From positions 1-7,213 of the forward strand of contig DATJNS010000509.1 of the NCBI GenBank assembly GCA_035507915.1: DNA of 7,213 nucleotides. The letters are read 5' to 3'. The notes beneath the pieces were generated by a model. That model saw only the letters and a list, made by a program, of their open reading frames with translations. It was not told the DNA's origin and ran no database searches. Origin of the DNA: JACQAI01 sp035507915 (GTDB taxonomy: Bacteria > Pseudomonadota > Alphaproteobacteria > Elsterales > Elsteraceae). Shown here piece by piece: positions 7,101 to 7,213 of the stretch. A program made the position numbers and the translations under genes. Numbering within the stretch: position 1 is the first letter of the stretch; every line of letters begins with the position of its first letter.

Positions 7101-7213
7101 AGGAGGCCGCCATCCCGAGCGGAGCCGCAGCCACGATTCCAGCGGCCGCGCCGGCCACCGGGTCGATGCTGCGCCACGCGCGTTACGTGATGGCCGAGAA
7201 CCCGGTGACCGGC
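7097..7213 (+). CDS. ABC transporter permease, DppC/OppC type (3'-truncated by window end)
   Basis: The first 39 codons are visible and the frame stays open to the edge. The ATG overlaps the dppB-type stop codon as ATGA (7097-7100), a sign of translational coupling. GAGG (7085-7088) lies 8 nt upstream and GGAAGG abuts the start. The predicted N terminus has about 23 Ala/Pro-rich residues followed by MLRHARYVMAENPVTG, which resembles the cytoplasmic segment just before the first membrane helix of DppC proteins (in others, a run such as RNPLALVG). The family assignment rests mainly on position, since dppC nearly always follows dppB. An internal ATG at 7166 (residue 24) is a possible alternative start but lacks the coupling. 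The membrane domain and the expected ATPase genes are beyond the window. Confidence 0.8.
   Translation, partial: MKEAAIPSGAAATIPAAAPATGSMLRHARYVMAENPVTG

Overview
This window is GC-rich with strong third-position G/C bias. The codon use, the family 5 peptide ABC transporter with a twin-arginine substrate-binding protein, and the DmdB/AEE21-type acyl-CoA ligase together suggest a free-living proteobacterium, most likely an alphaproteobacterium (inference; no rRNA or marker gene is present). All genes lie on the + strand and the window is densely coding.

Layout: (1) nt 2-2620, the 3' part of a large TPR-CHAT protein: about eight kinesin-light-chain-like TPR repeats, a helical linker, then a caspase-like CHAT peptidase domain with a visible His/Cys dyad. 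The gene start is outside the window. (2) nt 2621-2702, a short spacer with two overlapping GC-rich inverted repeats and then a small AT-rich patch. (3) nt 2703-4331, a complete AMP-forming acyl-CoA synthetase. (4) nt 4332-4417, a spacer holding a near-consensus sigma-54 (-24/-12) promoter and a strong ribosome binding site. (5) nt 4418-7213, the start of a peptide/nickel/opine-type ABC importer operon: Tat-type substrate-binding protein, DppB-type permease, and the first 39 codons of a DppC-type permease joined to dppB by an ATGA overlap. The ATPase genes would be expected downstream, outside the window.

How they work together: the transporter genes form one transcription unit, probably switched on through sigma-54 and an unseen enhancer-binding protein. 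The acyl-CoA synthetase is separated from them by that promoter, so it may be an independent unit or merely a neighbour. The TPR-CHAT gene has no evident functional link to the rest. I found no CRISPR array, insertion sequence, tRNA or rRNA. I see no convincing new multi-gene system. The most checkable points are the sigma-54 promoter, the TPR-CHAT protease and the double palindrome between the first two genes.
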